34,615 nt of DNA from Methanotrichaceae archaeon (GTDB taxonomy: Archaea; Halobacteriota; Methanosarcinia; Methanotrichales; Methanotrichaceae): positions 1 through 34,615 of the forward strand of contig JAFGNK010000033.1 in assembly GCA_016927055.1 (NCBI GenBank), given 5' to 3'. Below the pieces are notes generated by a model, which did no database searches, was not told where the DNA came from, and was given only the letters and a program-made list of their open reading frames with translations. Shown one piece after another: positions 11,492 through 19,386 of the stretch. Position 1 is the stretch's first letter. Each line of letters opens with the position of its first letter. The translations under genes and the position numbers were made by a program.

Positions 11492-13210
11492 CTAAGGCAG
11501 ACTGTTGGGGATTGCTCCTTTTACCAGCCCGGTTATCAATGAGAACCCAACACCATTTGATGAGGGATTTATGGGCTGAATCTCAATAATCCAATTTCCT
11601 CTGGCAGCACTTCTCAGGAAGTAGTAATCGTAGTTCGAGCCTACGAGGTGAACGACATTTTGGTTGTCCCCCTGGACCGGTAGAACGCTTCCATTCGGCT
11701 GGATCACAGTTAAATTGAAGTGGGCATCCTTCCATGAAATGCCTATCATCTCCGCCTGCTCTGAGATCGACTGGCCCTTCTGATTTGCTGAAATTGCCTG
11801 ATTTTCAAAGCCCAACAATCTCATAAACCTCTGAGGCGATGCACCAGGATATGTCATGCCGTTCTCCACCTTCAAAGCATTAAGAGCCACAACAGACTGG
11901 CTCCAGGGCAGGGTTATCGTCGTACCGGCTGGAATTGTGTAGGAATTGGCGGGCGGAAGGCGACTGGAGGGTGCAGCATAGGGATAATAGAGCGCCGCGT
12001 GGGTATAATATGGATACTGGCAGACGCCATTGATGCATGTCTTTCCATCTCTGCAGACCACAGGTAAATGCAAGCAGCCCCCGACCGGATCGCAGTGGTC
12101 TACGGTGCAGGGATTGCCGTCGTTGCATTTCCATGGATTATAACAGCCTGTTTTACGGTCGCATCTATCATAAGTACATGTATTTCCGTCATCGCAGTTC
12201 CTGGACATACTCACGCAAGCAGTACCATTGTAAGAGTCGATGGTACAGGGATCCCCGTCATCGCAGCTTGTCGTCGTATTGTAGCACTCTCCGCCATAAC
12301 AGTAATCGAAGGTGCTGGCGTCTCCATCATCGCAAATCTTCAGTTCATGCTCGCACTCTGTACCGTTGAGGGTATCTAGGGTACAGGGATCATGATCATC
12401 ACAGCTATGGGGCTGGCTGGCCATGAGCGCCTCGCTTGCGGATAGGGCAGTGGTGTTATTTTCGCTGAAGATGCTGCCGCTATCTATAGGCACATTAATA
12501 CAAATGCCATCTTTACAGGAATCAAGAGTACTTTCATTTCCGTCATCACAATTTAACAGTTCGAAAACGCAGCCCGTTTCGTTGTGGGTATCCCTGGTGC
12601 ACAAATTGCCGTCATCACAGATGGGCAACGCTTTAGCCATCTCTTTGCCGCTTTGAGATTCATTGTTTGTAGTATTCTCTCCTGCAGTCTCATTTTGTAT
12701 TTCAGGTATTACTGAACTTAGAGATTCCTGCATTAGAGATTCCTGCATTTTGACATTAAAATTGCTGCTGTCTCCGAGCAAGGGCAAATTGACACAACCG
12801 GATGGGCCGCAGATGTCCGCCGTGCTAGCGTTTCCGTCATCACAATTCACCGGATCGTGAACGCAGCCGTCAGCTCCGTAAGAATCCCTGGTACATGGGT
12901 TGTTGTCATTACAGTTTGCAGATGTATTAATTGTGTCTCTTAATATTGAAGGCTCCTGGTTGTTTTGTCTTGAAATATTGGCTTTATCCGTCGTGCCGAT
13001 ATCGTTGCCTACTGCAAAGAGCGTCCATGGAAATGAACTGCTCTCATCGCAACTCTGAGGCACATGCTGACAAAGCATTCCATCGCACAGGTCCTTGGTA
13101 CAGGGATTTTTATCATCACAATCCCCGCATTGAGCTGAAGCGTAACATGTTAATAATAATGTACAAAAAATAAATATAATAAAAAAAACGCAATGCTCAT
13201 CTTTCCTCAT
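11492..13210 (-). CDS. Secreted cysteine-rich repeat protein (CDDGNPCTxD repeats)
   Basis: The chosen start (ATG at 13210, MRKDEHCVFFIIFIFCTLLLTCYASAQ) puts a signal peptide at the N-terminus and gives about 572 residues. TATAAAAAG at about 13255-13263 (minus) fits a short leader, whereas the track start at 13330 adds 40 hydrophilic residues. The mature protein has about ten units of the type CDDGNPCTxDxCxxxxGC, with N-glycosylation sequons (NET, NGT, NGT) at matching positions in several units. The middle units alternate between two subtypes with complementary missing cysteines. The last 200 or so residues form a different domain ending WIIEIQPINPSSNGVGFSL, resembling a bacterial pre-peptidase C-terminal type beta-sandwich. 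It probably lies on the cell surface or sheath. The ligand is unknown. Confidence 0.8.
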   Translation of the reverse strand: MRKDEHCVFFIIFIFCTLLLTCYASAQCGDCDDKNPCTKDLCDGMLCQHVPQSCDESSSFPWTLFAVGNDIGTTDKANISRQNNQEPSILRDTINTSANCNDNNPCTRDSYGADGCVHDPVNCDDGNASTADICGPSGCVNLPLLGDSSNFNVKMQESLMQESLSSVIPEIQNETAGENTTNNESQSGKEMAKALPICDDGNLCTRDTHNETGCVFELLNCDDGNESTLDSCKDGICINVPIDSGSIFSENNTTALSASEALMASQPHSCDDHDPCTLDTLNGTECEHELKICDDGDASTFDYCYGGECYNTTTSCDDGDPCTIDSYNGTACVSMSRNCDDGNTCTYDRCDRKTGCYNPWKCNDGNPCTVDHCDPVGGCLHLPVVCRDGKTCINGVCQYPYYTHAALYYPYAAPSSRLPPANSYTIPAGTTITLPWSQSVVALNALKVENGMTYPGASPQRFMRLLGFENQAISANQKGQSISEQAEMIGISWKDAHFNLTVIQPNGSVLPVQGDNQNVVHLVGSNYDYYFLRSAARGNWIIEIQPINPSSNGVGFSLITGLVKGAIPNSLP

Positions 13211-13362
13211 TTCGTTGTCCACACTCTTCACTCCCAATACGTCGAAGATAGTTCTTTTTATATCTAGCTTTCCCTCTTTAGAAGCTCTTTTAAAGCTTGA
13301 TATTGACCAAATTTCAGGGTCAATATTCATGTGATTGGACTGGCAATATCATCTGTCAAATG

Positions 13363-14526
13363 TCAAGAGAAAGAACTCAATGTAGTCTGCCGGCTTTTGA
13401 GCTGCTCCTTGAGAAGGTCGCTTTGCAGGATAAATTTCTTAATAGGCAGCTGTAGCTTGCTGCAGATATGTCCCAATGCGCTTTTCATATCCTCGAAGGG
13501 TAAAGCCTTATCTTGCATGGCATTTCTCACATTCTCCCTCACATTGAAAACACCTAAAGGCACATATCCCGAATAAGCCTCCCGCAAGATGATCGCACCT
13601 GCCTGTTTTTTCTCGCGTGCCAGAGCCTCTAAAATAGCCATTTTGCAGGAATAGTAGCAGCCACCCACACGGGAATAGCCTTTCTTACCCCCATTATTTT
13701 CATAGTCGGAAAATATCAGCTCTTCATTTCCCAGGATATGCAAAAAGGCCTCCATCCATTCATATTGCCAAGCAGTTGGCAGGAGCAGGACTGCATAATA
13801 GTTGTTGAGACTGGAAAACTCCCTCACCTGGCAGCAATCGATGACATCATACTCCCTGACCTTGTGCAAAAGCCGGTTGGCCAGAGTGCTGTCGCAGGCG
13901 GTGATGGACCAGCGTGTGGGAACCAGGCGGCGCCTCTTCTTGGTACCCATGGTTCCCATGGAAAATGCCTTCTGGATGCAGGAGAAGGGCAGTCCTTTCT
14001 GGTGCAGGTCAACAACAGCATCTGCTGCCAGGAGATCGCCATCGAAATATACCTTCTCTAGATTCTGATCCCACCTGGCATTGCTGATCTCGAGCCTGTC
14101 CAGATGTGCGCTGGGCCCAAATGGCGTATGCTCATCGCTAAAAGACATGCCCTTAGGGGGGTGTTGGAACTGCGCTTCGCTCTCAATGGAGGAAGAGGAT
14201 AGGGATATGTCCCGCAGCTTATCTATGAAGCGATTCTCCAGTTGCGTAACTTTGACGGTCTTCTTTCCCCTGATCAGATTTAGCCGGTATCGTATAATCT
14301 CCTCCTGAGACTTCTTTTCCGGTATCCAGGACTCGGGCCGGTCCATGATGATTGTGTCGCCGTGCAGAGGGGCGATCATGGGGCCAGCGTAAACTTTGGG
14401 GTAGTTCCAGCTGCCAATGAAGACGGAGGGAGGCGTGCTGCCTTCAAGCTGTGTGCCTACCTCCTGGGAGGGAATATACATACTGGCCGTCAATTTTTTT
14501 AGATAGGCTTGCTTGCCTTTGATCAC
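13363..14526 (-). CDS. nreA: DNA repair protein NreA-like, zinc-ribbon N-terminus apparently missing
   Basis: The 387-residue product matches the archaeal Nre family (PF04894/PF04895). Visible marks are [22 protein letters not shown] near the N-terminus, the central [30 protein letters not shown], and the C-terminal QTTLSSFS, a PCNA-interacting (PIP) box of form QxxLxxF. NreA is linked to DNA damage repair and binds PCNA. The start is a GTG directly after a short open stretch; no ATG or good ribosome site precedes it. Family members, as I recall, begin with a C4 zinc ribbon including LCG and CP; that part is absent in frame. It runs on the minus strand upstream of the Cys-rich secreted gene, with an intergenic promoter for the latter. 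Confidence 0.88.
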   Translation of the reverse strand: MIKGKQAYLKKLTASMYIPSQEVGTQLEGSTPPSVFIGSWNYPKVYAGPMIAPLHGDTIIMDRPESWIPEKKSQEEIIRYRLNLIRGKKTVKVTQLENRFIDKLRDISLSSSSIESEAQFQHPPKGMSFSDEHTPFGPSAHLDRLEISNARWDQNLEKVYFDGDLLAADAVVDLHQKGLPFSCIQKAFSMGTMGTKKRRRLVPTRWSITACDSTLANRLLHKVREYDVIDCCQVREFSSLNNYYAVLLLPTAWQYEWMEAFLHILGNEELIFSDYENNGGKKGYSRVGGCYYSCKMAILEALAREKKQAGAIILREAYSGYVPLGVFNVRENVRNAMQDKALPFEDMKSALGHICSKLQLPIKKFILQSDLLKEQLKSRQTTLSSFS

Positions 14527-14658
14527 AATGAACGATCAGGCAATGCGAATAAAAGCATAATGGACGCGGGGCGAAAGTATCTTCCTGGCTATCTTTGCTT
14601 CCGGCAAGGACAGAAAGCACAAATTACACGGTTACCTATTTACATTCAAAGGTTCAAC

Positions 14659-14664
14659 TATTTC
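14659..14664 (+). promoter_or_regulatory. Strong Shine-Dalgarno site for the secreted protein at 14680
   Basis: The GAGGTG hexamer, a strong match to the archaeal anti-SD, lies in CCCGAGGTGTCCCTAGATG and clearly selects the ATG at 14680 over the overlapping frame starting at 14595. Confidence 0.6.
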
Positions 14665-14679
14665 CCGAGGTGTCCCTAG

Positions 14680-15411
14680 ATGAAATCGACTGTGATAATA
14701 ATAGCATTGATGATGCTGCTATGTACCACTGCATTTGGACAGATGAATCAGTATTCCACCAGCGCGCCGGGAAGCGCGCCCACACCTACTCCCCCCAGCA
14801 GCGCAGAGGCCTTAGGGCTGCAAGTGCCAACAGATATCGTCACATCCCAGCAGACTCCAACCGCGCAGGAGAGGACGCAAACTCTGATGAGTGCAAGCCA
14901 GGATGCAGCCTACGCCTCTGCGCCGGCTGTAGCCAGGTCTACTGCTACCAGCCCTGTCTATAATAAGGTGATAGTTCCAACTGGCGGCTATGCGCCCAAT
15001 AGCCTTTATATCTCCTACGCACCTCGAACCGTAGCAAGCTGCAATCTCTATGCTAACCTGCCTTTATGGATGAAGACCTCAGGAACAGGCTATATCTGGT
15101 TTTATGAATGGTATCCAAGCGGCATGCTCGATACTCAGTATGCCGGATATGTGTATTCCCCGGGCTGGTACAAGAGATGGTTCTTTGGCGATACTCCGGG
15201 CTGGCACATTCTCCAGTATTATTGCAACGGCTGGAGCAACTATGCCTACATTTACGTATCCGGCCCTGGCGGCTACTGGGTGAATCCAAATCCAAGTCCG
15301 AGTCCCGTGCCCTATCCGTATCCCTATTGGGACAGCCAGATAACCTACACATATCCACCCACCGGCCATACCTACTACTCCTATAAATCGACCACATCCT
15401 ATGGGAACTGA
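14680..15411 (+). CDS. Secreted Tyr/Pro-rich surface protein, family not recognised
   Basis: A signal peptide (MKSTVIIIALMMLLCTTAFGQ) leads a 243-residue protein. Residues about 22-95 are Ser/Thr/Pro/Ala-rich and likely extended. The central part (about 105-200) holds many aromatic residues and a C-terminal beta motif GWHILQYYCNGWSNYAYIYV. The tail is Pro/Tyr-rich (PSPSPVPYPYPYWD) like a wall- or sheath-associated linker. Two cysteines (SCNLY and YYCNG) could form a disulfide. The central motif resembles GRHTINFYRLGEMSNSIIVDV in the minus-strand secreted protein at 17205, so the two may belong to one lineage-specific family. A strong SD and a downstream terminator delimit a single-gene unit. 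Confidence 0.8.
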   Translation: MKSTVIIIALMMLLCTTAFGQMNQYSTSAPGSAPTPTPPSSAEALGLQVPTDIVTSQQTPTAQERTQTLMSASQDAAYASAPAVARSTATSPVYNKVIVPTGGYAPNSLYISYAPRTVASCNLYANLPLWMKTSGTGYIWFYEWYPSGMLDTQYAGYVYSPGWYKRWFFGDTPGWHILQYYCNGWSNYAYIYVSGPGGYWVNPNPSPSPVPYPYPYWDSQITYTYPPTGHTYYSYKSTTSYGN

Positions 15412-15478
15412 TCTGGTGGAGTAAAATCAACCTAAAACCGGGAAAAATGACATCAGCATAAATCTGGCGATTATCGCC

Positions 15479-15511
15479 CCCCTGCCCCGGCAGGGGATCG
15501 GTCTTTTTTTT
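15479..15511 (+). terminator. Hairpin plus T-run terminator after the secreted protein gene
   Basis: CCCCTGC pairs perfectly with GCAGGGG around a four-base loop, and eight consecutive T follow seven bases later. This is an intrinsic-type terminator for the upstream plus-strand gene. Confidence 0.75.
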
Positions 15512-15851
15512 AGCAGCCCCTTACTTTAATCCAATCTCTTATTTTTGCCCAAAGCAATTGGCTGGAGCGCATTCATGACCCGATTTTCGCCAAGAGCTAA
15601 CAGGTCCTTTAAAATTAAAACCCTAATACACACCGAGCCAGGATCCAGATACCCCCCTGCCATGGCCCCAGTACAGCTGGACCTAATTGAAGCCATGATG
15701 GAGAGAGGATAATGTGCCCTTGAGAACGGCTGATCGTTCTTCGCCCCGTCAAGGCTTCGCGTGAGATTCAAACCCGCGTCCGGTTTCATGCGAAGGCGCG
15801 AAGTCAAAACATTGGCTTATTTAAGCCCGGCTGTACTAGTTCAACTCAATC
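15512..15851. other. Intergenic region with two stem-loops, no convincing gene
   Basis: A 93-codon minus-strand frame (15526-15807) has no recognisable family and is probably spurious. At 15723-15738 GAACG pairs with CGTTC. At 15755-15803 CTTCGCG pairs with CGCGAAG and encloses an inner AAACC/GGTTT hairpin. CTTATTTAAG at about 15817-15826 is a plausible TATA box (plus or minus). These may belong to a structured RNA or to the border of the decayed insertion sequence next to it. Confidence 0.35.
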
Positions 15852-16095
15852 TCAGCAATCCATCAACAATGTCATCTTTTCTGCATATTCATATCGAGCG
15901 GCGATTTCTTCTATAAAGCAAGCCCAGTCCTGCTTAGTTCATCTTTTCAGTGACCTTAACCATGCGTTTCCCTGTCAATGGCTCGCAGGCAAGGAAAATA
16001 TTGGACTTGCCACAGCGTTTGTATTCATAATCGTGTTTAGCTGTCCGTCCTGGAGATGCTGGGATTGGGATTTTAGCTTTGAGGAAGATTAAGCC
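15852..16095 (-). pseudogene. IS630-family transposase remnant (frameshifted)
   Basis: Reading the minus strand downstream of rtcA gives IPIPASPGRTAKHDYEYKR followed by NIFLACEPLTGKRMVKVTEK. This is the segment of IS630-type DDE transposases normally seen as PGR-x-x-x-x-DYEYKR-x-G...EPL-G-R-V-TE. A one-base shift near 15940 then moves the match to another frame, TKQDWACFIEEIAARYEYA, which ends EKMTLLMD at the expected second catalytic Asp before a stop. Both ends of the gene are missing, and so are the terminal repeats as far as I can see. It is too short for the ORF track. The remnant abuts the rtcA stop, so an insertion probably landed just downstream of that gene and decayed. Confidence 0.8.
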
Positions 16096-16110
16096 ATCCC
16101 AAGCTCATTG

Positions 16111-17130
16111 TCATAGGATGCTCTCGATCAGAAAGATCCCTTTCTCCTCTTTGGTCTCAATTCTAGCATCCAGGAAATGCCCGGCTGTCCAGATGTTGGT
16201 TTTGGCATGCAGAGATATCTCTCGCATAGTGTAGCTTCCCCCTGCTAAGGCCAGATAGGGAATAAGCTGGTCGGCCAGGTGCACATCCACGGTTGACCCG
16301 GATTTCAGCTCAATAATAAGCTCCTTTGCTGCCCTTCTACCCACCTTCTCCGCAGGCAGACCTCTCTCTCCCAGGCTGCTTGTACCCTTATGACCTGACC
16401 AGAGAGTGATGCCGCTTCCCATGGAAGGCAGACGCAGAACTTGCTGCGTTATCTGAGCTGCAAAGCCAGCCTGCTGCAGCGCCTGCGTCGCCGAGTCAGC
16501 CTGTCTGGCAGCCACGTGCATGGGCAGGTTGGAGCAGTGAGACACTCCCTGCACAGTGCTCTGCGTGCTCTGGCTGATTTCGCAAGCTTGGTCTTTCAGG
16601 TGCGCAGCCTTCAGCGTTGCAGGCTCGACCTCTAAGAGCACCTCTCCCTGTCCCCGTGGATAATATCCTCTCTGCAGCACTTCCAGGCTCACCTTTGCCT
16701 CGAAAGAGGAGAGGGCGGGCAGAAAGACATTCTTGAAATAATCAACTGTAGGAGCCCATTGCACATCCGTGCCTCCTTGAACCTGCAAAGAAGAAGGTGC
16801 ATCGGCCCGGAGAAGGGCGGGCAGAAGGCATTGCATGAGCAGGGTTACGCTCCCGGCAGTTCCAATCTCCACTCTGTGCCTGCCGCTTTTAATCTTTCCC
16901 GGTGTGAATGCGATCTCGCTGGATCCCGGCTTCACTCCAGATGTCCTGGCATCACAAATACCGGCTAATGCCGTTATGGCCCTCGCATGCTGAGCCGCCA
17001 GGCCGGGCCTGGGCCGGCCTTGTCGGATCTTGGTTATGTGCACGCTTTTTCCTGTCACTGCAGAGAGCGCCACGGCTGTGCGCACGATCTGGCCGCCGCC
17101 TTCTCCAAAGGAGCCGTCTATTTCGATCAT
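16111..17130 (-). CDS. rtcA: RNA 3'-terminal phosphate cyclase
   Basis: RtcA converts RNA 3'-phosphate ends to 2',3'-cyclic phosphates using ATP through a histidine-AMP intermediate. The 339-residue protein is family-sized and starts MIEIDGSFGEGGGQIVRTAVALS, the typical N-terminus. The signature GTAGSVTLLMQCLLPALL and the motif RGYYPRGQGEV are present. The nucleotidylated histidine is in STVDVHLADQLIPYLALA, about residue 284. The insert domain (about 185-275) is Gln-rich. It lies on the minus strand, 74 bases downstream of a secreted-protein gene, and no RtcB or archease is nearby. Substrates in this organism could be tRNA or rRNA processing ends. Confidence 0.96.
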   Translation of the reverse strand: MIEIDGSFGEGGGQIVRTAVALSAVTGKSVHITKIRQGRPRPGLAAQHARAITALAGICDARTSGVKPGSSEIAFTPGKIKSGRHRVEIGTAGSVTLLMQCLLPALLRADAPSSLQVQGGTDVQWAPTVDYFKNVFLPALSSFEAKVSLEVLQRGYYPRGQGEVLLEVEPATLKAAHLKDQACEISQSTQSTVQGVSHCSNLPMHVAARQADSATQALQQAGFAAQITQQVLRLPSMGSGITLWSGHKGTSSLGERGLPAEKVGRRAAKELIIELKSGSTVDVHLADQLIPYLALAGGSYTMREISLHAKTNIWTAGHFLDARIETKEEKGIFLIESIL

Positions 17131-17204
17131 CGGACACTCTTTCTAATCTTGTTTTGCCTGCTCTGGCTGCTACGACTACTGTGCTTGCTATCGTTCTTTG
17201 CTCT

Positions 17205-17852
17205 TTAGATGAATTCACCCTGCGGTACATCCGACAGGAATCCCTGATCCTGGCTGTCGCTTAGTATCTGTTCGGCATTGGGATCGAATCCTTCTTCCAC
17301 ACTATCGATCAATATCGTCCCGTGAGAAAGGGGATCGGTAAGGCCGCCTGGCTGAGGATTCGGGCGGGTGGGCAGTACGTCTACTATTATTGAATTGCTC
17401 ATCTCTCCTAAACGGTAGAAGTTTATTGTATGGCGACCGACAGCGTCTGCCCGGAAGACAAACTGAGTGTATCCTGGAAAAAGCCGGTATTCTCTTACAT
17501 CTTGATCGCCGCCGGGGTAGACCTCAACCATCGTAGCCAGTCCGCCCTGTGTGAAGGCGAGCAATTTGAAATTAGAATTGAAGGGGCACTGCATATGTTG
17601 GGTCCAGCAAGTGCTGCCCTGAATCCAGAATGTATTGCATTGCATGATAGCAGGATTGAAAGGCTGGCTCTGGCCATTTATTATCAAATAAGCAGGCTGT
17701 ACTCCATCGACCTCAAACTCAACTGGACCGGTATTCTCCATCCGATTTTCCTGGTCGAAGAAATAAAATTCCTGATATTCGTCCTGCTCCGAGGCCATGG
17801 TGGCCGCCGTCAGTGACAGGAACATTAGAATGATTGAGATCCTCATGCCCAT
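17205..17852 (-). CDS. Secreted protein of unknown function
   Basis: The 215-residue product starts with a signal peptide (MGMRISIILMFLSLTAATMAS). M3 is an equally possible start. The mature protein has three cysteines in a short stretch (QCNTFWIQGSTCWTQHMQC), a segment GLATMVEVYPGG and the beta motif GRHTINFYRLGEMSNSIIVDV, after which the tail is acidic, Pro/Gly/Asp-rich and probably disordered. The fold looks like an immunoglobulin-type beta domain, by inference. The motif is shared loosely with the protein at 14680. It sits on the minus strand between arsM and rtcA, with its own start region. Confidence 0.7.
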   Translation of the reverse strand: MGMRISIILMFLSLTAATMASEQDEYQEFYFFDQENRMENTGPVEFEVDGVQPAYLIINGQSQPFNPAIMQCNTFWIQGSTCWTQHMQCPFNSNFKLLAFTQGGLATMVEVYPGGDQDVREYRLFPGYTQFVFRADAVGRHTINFYRLGEMSNSIIVDVLPTRPNPQPGGLTDPLSHGTILIDSVEEGFDPNAEQILSDSQDQGFLSDVPQGEFI

Positions 17853-17977
17853 TACAAAATCACCGGACTGAATGGGGCTTTGATTATAGATGAATGTTTG
17901 CGCAAAAGCGATCGATTGAATAAGAATCTAAAAAAAGGAGAAAATGCCTCCAAAGCATTCCACGCGGGACGCTACTC

Positions 17978-18805
17978 TTATCTCTGGCCCGGCTTAAAGC
18001 CGCTCACTTTTATGCTGGATATGGATCCCTCAACTTTTTTAATCTCTTCGGCAGATCCTTGCAGGCTCTTTAAAATCGCCTGGCCAGTTGGATCGTTGGT
18101 CATGCAGTCCAATGGGAAGTCTGATTCATCGATCAGGCAGACATCTTCAAATCCCGCCGACTTTATGACATCCAGATATTTCTCCTTGCGGAGGGCTCCC
18201 GTCACACAGCCCACATAAGCCTCAATCGATTGCTTGATAAAATCGGGCAGCTTCTTCTTGAGGACTATATCGGAGACCAGCAACCTGCCTCCCGGCCTTA
18301 GAACTCTAAAAGCCTCTCGGAAAGCTTTCTCTTTGTTCGGCACCAGGTTGATGACGCAATTGGAGATGATGACATCGACGGATTTATCCTCGACCGGCAA
18401 GGCCTCGATCTCACCGGATCTAAACTCCACATTGCCGTAGCCTCCCTTTTCGGCATTGGCTCTCGCCCGCGCCAGCATCTCTTCCGTCATATCGACGCCA
18501 ATGACATTACCCTTAGGGCCGACAATCTTCGAAGCCAAAAAGCAGTCAAAGCCGGCGCCAGATCCCAGATCTAGGACCGTCTCTCCCTCTTTCAAGGACG
18601 CAAGCGCAATCGGGTTGCCGCAGCCAAGCCCCAGGTTCGATTCTGCGGGCACGGCCCGCATCTGCTCATCCGTGTAGCCGATCTTCTTGCTGATCTGCTG
18701 GGGCTTGGCTGATCCGCAGCAGCCCGACGAGCAGCAGGAGATGGCATTCTTTGCCACACGCGAATAGCTCTCTTTTACTGCCTTCTTTAGCTCTTGATCT
18801 TTCAT
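17978..18805 (-). CDS. arsM: Arsenite S-adenosylmethionine methyltransferase
   Basis: ArsM methylates As(III) with S-adenosylmethionine. The 275-residue protein has the SAM site VLDLGSGAGFDCFLA (about 77-91), VIGVDMTEEML and RVLRPGGRLLVSDI. The three conserved arsenic-binding cysteines are recognisable: C62 in LGLGCGNP, C150 in SNCVINL and C200 in YVGCVTGAL. The 50-residue spacing of the last two equals that in characterised ArsM enzymes as I remember them. An additional N-terminal pair of double cysteines (AISCCSSGCCGS) may deliver arsenic. The start lies 13 bases downstream of the AbrB-like regulator stop, so the two form an operon on the minus strand. Confidence 0.92.
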   Translation of the reverse strand: MKDQELKKAVKESYSRVAKNAISCCSSGCCGSAKPQQISKKIGYTDEQMRAVPAESNLGLGCGNPIALASLKEGETVLDLGSGAGFDCFLASKIVGPKGNVIGVDMTEEMLARARANAEKGGYGNVEFRSGEIEALPVEDKSVDVIISNCVINLVPNKEKAFREAFRVLRPGGRLLVSDIVLKKKLPDFIKQSIEAYVGCVTGALRKEKYLDVIKSAGFEDVCLIDESDFPLDCMTNDPTGQAILKSLQGSAEEIKKVEGSISSIKVSGFKPGQR

Positions 18806-18818
18806 CTCTTCTGCCCCC

Positions 18819-19094
18819 CTATTCTTTAAAAGCCTCGTTTATTACCGGCCCCAGCCGGGACTTGACCATGCCCTCAAGCTCTTCTACCTTGATTAAAGAA
18901 AGGCAGCAGATCTTGCCGTCTTTCTCCAGGCTGAGCAAAGCCAGCTTGTCACCTGGGCGTATCTTTGCTCTCTCTCGGATTTCTTTGGGCAGGACCATCT
19001 GTCCCCTTTCGTCTATGGTTACTATCGATTCCACTCTGCAACTGCTTACCTCGCCAGGGCTGCAACAGGATTCGTTCTGATCTCTAGTGGTCAA
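18819..19094 (-). CDS. AbrB/MazE-type regulator with Cys cluster (HgcAB-associated-like)
   Basis: The 91-residue product carries one AbrB/SpoVT swapped-hairpin DNA-binding domain (VESIVTIDERGQMVLPKEIRERAKIRPGDKLAL). In front is a cysteine cluster, ESCCSPGEVSSC, and the domain ends with ICCLSL, so it could bind a soft metal or metalloid. The arrangement resembles small archaeal and bacterial proteins named HgcAB-associated, from memory; no hgcAB is in this window. The start is a TTG at 19094, the only candidate before an upstream stop, with GAGG seven bases upstream. It is the first gene of a probable arsM operon. Overlapping palindromes upstream of the TATA box may be its operator, suggesting autoregulation. 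Confidence 0.82.
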   Translation of the reverse strand: MTTRDQNESCCSPGEVSSCRVESIVTIDERGQMVLPKEIRERAKIRPGDKLALLSLEKDGKICCLSLIKVEELEGMVKSRLGPVINEAFKE

Positions 19095-19137
19095 TAATGC
19101 GCCTCATGCTATTATTGAAATTGCAGAATCTTCTGAG

Positions 19138-19149
19138 TATATAATATTT
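19138..19149 (-). promoter_or_regulatory. TATA box for the AbrB-arsM operon
   Basis: On the minus strand the sequence reads AAATATTATATA. It is about 45 bases ahead of the TTG start, leaving a leader of roughly 20 bases. The palindromes at 19150-19173 lie directly upstream, over the expected TFB recognition element. Confidence 0.5.
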
Positions 19150-19173
19150 TCTGAAAAATCAGAAAAATCTGAT
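19150..19173. promoter_or_regulatory. Overlapping palindromic operator (TCTGA-AAAA-TCAGA array)
   Basis: Three half-sites are spaced nine bases apart in TCTGAAAAATCAGAAAAATC followed by TGAT. TCTGA-AAAA-TCAGA and ATCAGA-AAAA-TCTGAT are both perfect inverted repeats sharing the middle half-site. This fits a cooperative dimeric regulator, likely the adjacent AbrB protein. Confidence 0.55.
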
Positions 19174-19386
19174 ATTTTTTTACTTCCATACTCATCTCAT
19201 TATTAATATTACCAATTTAAAAAGATTTATTACTAAGTATTACAACAACCTTAATGTAGGATAACAAGGCCGTTTAGTTTAGCTGTCTTTCCATTATCCA
19301 GGGAATCAGTATGCTGGCTGATCATGCTTAAACGCTTTAAAAAAACGGGGCAAAGATAATTGAGGGATTGAGCAGGAGTAATATGT

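Noticed and set aside
15526-15807. 93-codon minus frame as a gene
   Set aside because: No signal, SD or family similarity; it overlaps the stem-loop region and continues beyond a decayed transposase.
15750-15810. tRNA-like TTCAAAC segment
   Set aside because: The flanking bases do not form a T stem, and no acceptor or anticodon stems can be drawn.
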